This document shows positions 32,562 to 36,443 of a DNA stretch of 36,443 bases, in pieces. The DNA comes from Myxococcales bacterium (GTDB lineage Bacteria > Myxococcota_A > Polyangia > Polyangiales > Polyangiaceae). Made by a program: the position numbers and the translations under genes. How positions within the stretch are numbered: position 1 is the first letter of the stretch; every line of letters starts with the position of its first letter. The stretch lies in the NCBI GenBank assembly GCA_025351875.1, contig JANXVA010000246.1, forward strand, positions 1-36,443. Direction: 5' to 3'. The notes under the pieces are model-generated. The model was not told the origin of the DNA and searched no databases. It was given only the letters and a program-made list of their open reading frames with translations.

Positions 32562-33467
32562 TCAAGAGGCACCTCGACGCGCGAGCCTGAGCGTGCGCCC
32601 CGTGAGGTCGGCCGTTGCGCCGAGGACGAAGGGTCGGTTTGGTGCGCCGTGGCCGAAGGGCGCGGCGGCGACGACGGGGATGCCGAGGCCGGAGGTACAA
32701 TCGGTCAGGACGTCGCGTGCGGTCACGCCGTCCGGGCCTGCCTCACACTGAGTGAAGCCTCCGAGGACGATCGCGGAGAGACCCGAGAAGTGTCCTCCGA
32801 GCCGGAGCGAGGTGAGCATCCGGTCGAGACGGTACGGCCGCTCCGTGACGTCCTCGAGGGCAAGGATGGCCCCCCTGGGAAGGGTGAGCCGACCGCCTGC
32901 GGCCATCGACGCGACGAGCGACAAGTTGCCACCGACGAGCACACCGCGGGCCGACGGGGCACCGGCGCCGTGGATGACGTCGAGGTCGTCCCAGCTCGCG
33001 GCCGGGCGGCCCTCGAGCGCGTCGATCAGCGCGAGGCGCTCGCCTGCCGTGATCGATCGGCCGAGGCCGGTCACGTTGGGTGCGTGCAGAGTACACACGC
33101 CACGGCCGTTTGCCGCCACGTGGAGCGCGGTCACGTCGCTGAAGCCGACGAGCCACTTCGGGCGCGCGACGAAGGCCTCCCAGGGCAGCGCGTCGAGGAT
33201 GCGCATCGCCCCGTAGCCGCCGCGGGCGCAGAGGATGGCTTCGACAGCAGGGTCGGTCATCGCGTCCCTGAGCTCGGCGGTCCGGCGGGCGTCGTCGCCG
33301 GCAGTGTAGCCGGTGCGCGCGAGGATGCTGCCGGAGACCCTCAGCGTGTAACGGGTACGGAGCCACGCCAGCCCGCGGAACAGCTCCTCGCGCGCGAACG
33401 GGCTCGCGGGCGCGACGATCGCGACGAGCGATCCGGGGCGCAGCGGCGGCGGCTGAACGAGCTCCAC
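32562..33467 (-). CDS. LD-carboxypeptidase (peptidase family S66)
   Basis: A 301-residue cytoplasmic serine peptidase from GTG 33467. Order of motifs: PGSLVAIVAPASPF, the ILCARGGYGAMRILDAL segment, WLVGFSDVTALH (the Ser of FSD is the expected nucleophile), GVLVGGNLSLV, ILALEDVTERPYRLDRML (the Glu of the triad), a GGFTQC turn and AAPFGHG (the His). All three catalytic positions appear filled. LdcA removes the terminal D-Ala from tetrapeptide muropeptides during peptidoglycan recycling; a related branch (MccF) cleaves microcin-type antibiotics and cannot be ruled out. A palindrome lies 12 bp upstream of the start. The acyltransferase gene follows closely. Confidence 0.9.
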   Translation of the reverse strand: MELVQPPPLRPGSLVAIVAPASPFAREELFRGLAWLRTRYTLRVSGSILARTGYTAGDDARRTAELRDAMTDPAVEAILCARGGYGAMRILDALPWEAFVARPKWLVGFSDVTALHVAANGRGVCTLHAPNVTGLGRSITAGERLALIDALEGRPAASWDDLDVIHGAGAPSARGVLVGGNLSLVASMAAGGRLTLPRGAILALEDVTERPYRLDRMLTSLRLGGHFSGLSAIVLGGFTQCEAGPDGVTARDVLTDCTSGLGIPVVAAAPFGHGAPNRPFVLGATADLTGRTLRLARRGAS

Positions 33468-33478
33468 GGTGCCGCAGA

Positions 33479-33512
33479 CTAAATCAGCGAGCGCGGCGCT
33501 CGCTGAATTAGT
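33479..33512. promoter_or_regulatory. Near-perfect palindrome upstream of the LD-carboxypeptidase gene
   Basis: Two 15-base arms (CTAAATCAGCGAGCG and CGCTCGCTGAATTAG) flank a CGG centre; only one base pair in each set is mismatched. It ends about 12 bp from the GTG start, where an operator would overlap the promoter or the ribosome-binding site. It could equally form a strong RNA hairpin. No known regulator motif is recognised. Confidence 0.5.
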
Positions 33513-34172
33513 TCTCGCTGGAGAAGGGACCATCGGCGATGCGGCGAGCGCGAGCGGCAGTGCCCTCGACTTGACGAGCGGCGGCACTTGCGCGACGCCG
33601 CCTGGATGAGCGACCAAGGACGCGAGGTGCTCGACGGGCTTCGAGCGAAGCTGATGGGCTCTCGGAGTGCGCCGGCGTTTCTGGATGACTGCCGACGCTG
33701 AGCGCCAAGAACGCGAACGACGCCATCCGTCGTTCTCGACAAGCTCAGGGCCTATGGGTGGACTGCTCTCGAAGGAGAGAGACCTCGCCTCGAGCACGAG
33801 CGCGCATCCGTGTTCAGTCTGCTTCCGAGCGCATCGATCGATGGCTGCGATGCCTCCGGCGGCTACGCGCGCCGAGCCGCAGGCTTTCAAGGCGGTGACG
33901 AGGTGCAGCTATCGGTGTACCGCGATGGAAACGAGGTCTGGTGGGTCGTCTACGAGCACGAATACCAACCCGTCGCGCAGAAGCCGCTCCAGCTTCAGCG
34001 GCTGCTGAGATTCGCATTGCAACGGATGCGGGCGGCGTCCTTCGAAGCGCTCGACGAAGCGGACCGCTCGTGGCCACGCTACTTCGATAGGACCGACCCA
34101 TGATGTCTCGCAAGTGATCGCCATCCCTCTGTTCTGAGGATCACGACGAGCGCAGGGGACGACTCGGCCTTC
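33513..34172. other. Poorly coding 660-bp stretch
   Basis: Codon bias is weaker here than elsewhere and no family is recognised. On the plus strand a frame runs from 33507 to a TGA at 33699 (containing the 31-codon ORF MSDQGREVLDGLRAKLMGSR...), then continues open to 34103. The two halves could be one gene broken by a stop, or unrelated chance ORFs. The second half is described separately. No tRNA, repeat or insertion element is visible. Confidence 0.4.
33810..34103 (+). CDS. Hypothetical small protein, possibly a gene remnant
   Basis: A 97-residue ORF from GTG 33810. The part from residue 28 on looks like a real folded domain: GGDEVQLSVYRDGNEVWWVVYEHEYQP in parts, an aromatic beta-hairpin, then helices LQLQRLLRFALQRMRAASFEAL and a polar tail ending YFDRTDP. 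No family recognised. There is no in-frame ATG upstream and no clear Shine-Dalgarno, and the same frame carries a TGA at 33699 with coding-like text before it, so it may be the surviving 3' part of a longer gene. Confidence 0.35.
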   Translation: MFSLLPSASIDGCDASGGYARRAAGFQGGDEVQLSVYRDGNEVWWVVYEHEYQPVAQKPLQLQRLLRFALQRMRAASFEALDEADRSWPRYFDRTDP

Positions 34173-36443
34173 TCAGCTACCGCTACGGAAGGGGGGCAAC
34201 GTTCCGCCGCCGACGTCGGTGTGCTCCTCCTCGGCGTCGCGCTCGTGTGGACCCTTGACGGCGTCTTCGTCGTCCATCTCGGCGAGGTCGTCCGCGATGA
34301 CGATCTCGTCCTCCTCGTTCTTGCCGCTCGCTTGCGTCGACTCGAGGACGTGTGCGATCTCGATCCCCGTTCCGGTGGGGTCGTCGAACTCGACGAGATC
34401 ACCCGAGCCCATCTCCTCGTGTGTGATCGGCGACTCACCGGTTGCGGCCGGGTCCTCGCTCGTCACGGGACCTCCCGGAACGGTGACGGGCGGGGGATGG
34501 ATGCTATCGACCTCGCCGGTGACGTGCGGTCGCTCGGTCACGCTGGGATCGCTCGACGAGCGCAGGCTGTCGCGCACCGTGTGCGGCATGAGCTGGGCGC
34601 TCTGCGTCGCCTCGTCCGTGCCCACCCCGAACGTCACCTCGGGGCGCGTACCGCGATTGCCGGACGGGTCGAGGGTCGACGGGGCGTCGTCTCGACCGAG
34701 CGCATCGACCGGTGAGGAGCCCGCCGGCGGACTCTCGAGCTCGAGACTATCGAGCGATGCGTCGATCTCCGCCTCGAGGACGGTGTCCTTCGTCTTGATG
34801 GACACCGGCGGCAACGGCGGAGGCACCGAGCGCGGCTTCTCCGAGGGGCGCGCCGTGCGCTGACCGGCGTCCGCCACGGTGGTCGGTGCGGTCCGTGTCG
34901 CCTCGCCGGCGGGCATGACGCCCACTCGTGGCGACGACGACGACGCAGCGGGGCGCTTCGAAGCTGCCGATACTGCCGCACCTGCAGTGCTCGTAGGTGC
35001 CGCCGCGCGCGACGGCGCCCCGTCACCCGACGCCGGAGTCGCCGCATCCTTGCTCCGCGCGGGCGCGGCGACAGGCTGGTCGCTGACGAGCTTCGGCGGT
35101 GCGTAGACGAACTTGGGGTCGCCCTCGGCCTTCTTGAGGGCGCCGCTCTTGGCGCGCTCGAGGCCCTGCGTCGCCTCGGTGTCGCCGGCCTTCATGCGCA
35201 GCACGCGACGCCACGCGTCGGCGGCTTCACGAGCGTCCGCAAGCTGCTCCTCCCAGACGCGCGCGACCTTGCGGGCGAGCTCGGCGCGCGCGTTCATGTC
35301 CTTGCCGCGGAGGATCTGATCCTCGTAGAGCTGAACGAGCGACTTGTAGTCGTTGAGCTCCATGAGGAGCCCGGCGAGCTCGTCCATGACGCCCTGGTCC
35401 TGAGGCGAGAGGTCGTGGAGCTTCTTGAGGTCGGCCGCGGCGTTGACGGGCTCGACCAGCTGATCGCGGCGGATCTTCGCGCGGCGCGCGAGGAGCTGCT
35501 TCACGAGCGGGCCGTCGAAGACCTCGCCGAGCGCGTGGCTCAGCGCCGCCTCCGCGCGACGCGGGTCGCCGCCGTCGATCCCGAGCGACTCGAGCATGTC
35601 GAGCGTCAGCGAATCGACGTGGGCGACGAGAGCGTCACCGAGCCAGGAGAACGCTTGCTCGATGTCGTGGAGGTCGCGGTGGGCGATCATCGCTGCGCGG
35701 CGCAGCAGGTTCGCGCGCGTACGGCCGCCGTCGCGTGCGCCGTGTCCGCCCGCGGAGAGCGCCTGACAGAGCGCGCGACGCAAGCGATCGCCGCCGCTGA
35801 ACTTGTCGCCCTCGCGAGCCGCCGTCTCGAGGGAGATGAGGGTCTCGTCGGCGGGGGCGCCGGTCAACGCGAGCTCGAAGAAGCCGCGCGCCCGCTCGGG
35901 CTGACCGCGCATCGACGCGACCTGCGCGGCGCGAGCGAGCGCGCGATTGCGGTCGACCGGGGCCTTGCTGCGTGTGACCTGACGTTCGTAGAGATCGATG
36001 ACGTCGACGGGCTTCGCCGCGAGCTGAGCGAGACGCTCGAGCAGCGGTTCGGCATCGGCCGGCGGGATGAACGGGAGGCCTTGCTCGCCGTGATTGATGG
36101 CGTCAGCGCGCGGCATGCCCGCCTTTGCGCGGATCTCGGCCTGGCGAACGAGCTCGTTGCCGCGGTCCTCGCCCTGCACCTCGCGCGCGAGCAGCTCGTG
36201 CGCGACGATGAGCGCGTCGTGGTCGCCCGTCTTCACGGCGAGCTCCTCGAGATGCTCGGCGAGCTTCTTGTCGGCGCCCTTCGTGCGAATCAGCTCGATA
36301 GCCACCTGCACTGCGTCGGCGTCGCGACCGACATCGGCGAAGCGCTCGAAGGCGCCGCGGAGAGCGCCGGTGCGCTCGGAGCCGTGACGCGCGTCGAACC
36401 ACCACTCCTTCAGCTTGCTGGCGACGATGCCCTTCCAACCGAG
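34173..36443 (-). CDS. Large TPR-like repeat protein, C-terminal part (5' end outside window)
   Basis: The frame is open to the window edge, giving at least 756 residues; the GTG at 36311 is internal. The N-terminal 430 visible residues are all helical and repetitive, with TPR-like units such as VDRNRALARAAQVASMRGQPERARGFFELAL in parts, LVQLYEDQILRGKDMNARAELARKVARVWE in parts, and EAADAWRRVLRMKAGDTEATQGLER in parts. The C-terminal 320 residues are low in complexity (Ala/Ser/Pro/Thr, then Asp/Glu-rich, DEEDEIV-like) and probably disordered. There is no visible signal peptide or membrane helix. This layout is typical of very long scaffold proteins in Myxococcota. Function cannot be assigned. 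Confidence 0.75.
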   Translation of the reverse strand, partial: LGWKGIVASKLKEWWFDARHGSERTGALRGAFERFADVGRDADAVQVAIELIRTKGADKKLAEHLEELAVKTGDHDALIVAHELLAREVQGEDRGNELVRQAEIRAKAGMPRADAINHGEQGLPFIPPADAEPLLERLAQLAAKPVDVIDLYERQVTRSKAPVDRNRALARAAQVASMRGQPERARGFFELALTGAPADETLISLETAAREGDKFSGGDRLRRALCQALSAGGHGARDGGRTRANLLRRAAMIAHRDLHDIEQAFSWLGDALVAHVDSLTLDMLESLGIDGGDPRRAEAALSHALGEVFDGPLVKQLLARRAKIRRDQLVEPVNAAADLKKLHDLSPQDQGVMDELAGLLMELNDYKSLVQLYEDQILRGKDMNARAELARKVARVWEEQLADAREAADAWRRVLRMKAGDTEATQGLERAKSGALKKAEGDPKFVYAPPKLVSDQPVAAPARSKDAATPASGDGAPSRAAAPTSTAGAAVSAASKRPAASSSSPRVGVMPAGEATRTAPTTVADAGQRTARPSEKPRSVPPPLPPVSIKTKDTVLEAEIDASLDSLELESPPAGSSPVDALGRDDAPSTLDPSGNRGTRPEVTFGVGTDEATQSAQLMPHTVRDSLRSSSDPSVTERPHVTGEVDSIHPPPVTVPGGPVTSEDPAATGESPITHEEMGSGDLVEFDDPTGTGIEIAHVLESTQASGKNEEDEIVIADDLAEMDDEDAVKGPHERDAEEEHTDVGGGTLPPFRSGS

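Overview
The window looks like chromosome of a large-genome myxobacterium (Myxococcota, probably order Polyangiales). GC is very high and the third codon position is almost always G or C. There are many lipoproteins with Ser/Thr/Gly- or Asp/Ala-rich linkers after the lipobox, two membrane-anchored Ser/Thr protein kinases, PEGA/TPR proteins, Kelch and BNR propellers, and divergently paired genes. The genus is inferred from gene style, not from a marker gene. No rRNA, tRNA, CRISPR array, integrase, transposase or phage structural gene was seen.

Layout. (1) 1-3375: a tightly overlapping plus-strand operon of envelope proteins (YtkA-like domain protein, beta-barrel, thioredoxin-like lipoprotein with a CPC motif, lipoprotein, mono-heme cytochrome lipoprotein), followed by a second YtkA-like lipoprotein. 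(2) 3419-7318: on the minus strand, a copper-type P1B ATPase with YHS and metal-binding N-terminal domains, followed by a five-heme cytochrome c lipoprotein. (3) 7409-7855: a scrambled stretch with a lipoprotein N-terminus, an apparent multicopper-oxidase fragment and an oppositely oriented lipoprotein signal peptide. (4) 7951-11370: a tail-anchored small protein, a 72-residue protein resembling the Acb2/Tad1 cyclic-nucleotide sponge fold, a Kelch lipoprotein, a MAPEG protein and an ECF sigma/zinc anti-sigma pair. (5) 11389-14375: a kinase, TPR/PEGA-like protein and Cys-rich lipoprotein in one overlapping minus-strand operon. (6) 14481-18580: a ferritin-like lipoprotein, a His-rich TonB, a small four-helix membrane protein and a BNR propeller protein. 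(7) 18626-25868: an Omp85-like barrel, two divergent nucleotide-translocase-like transporters (one fused to HEAT-like repeats) and a second kinase with its own PEGA domain. (8) 25891-33467: central and lipid metabolism: SDR oxidoreductase, accA, citrate synthase, a divergent MerR-HTH/citrate-synthase fusion, NAD-dependent epimerase, PlsC-type acyltransferase and LD-carboxypeptidase. (9) 33468-36443: a palindrome, a poorly coding stretch with one possible small gene, and the C-terminal part of a large repeat protein cut by the window edge.

Regions 1-3 read together as an envelope copper/redox locus: Met/His-rich YtkA domains, a copper ATPase, cytochromes and the relic of a copper oxidase. The best candidates for something new are the lone chromosomal Acb2-like protein, the citrate synthase pair facing each other across an operator-like cluster (the HTH-fused member keeps the three catalytic residues while the stand-alone one has Asp to Glu), and an approximately 80-bp hairpin element present in two inverted copies 10 kb apart.
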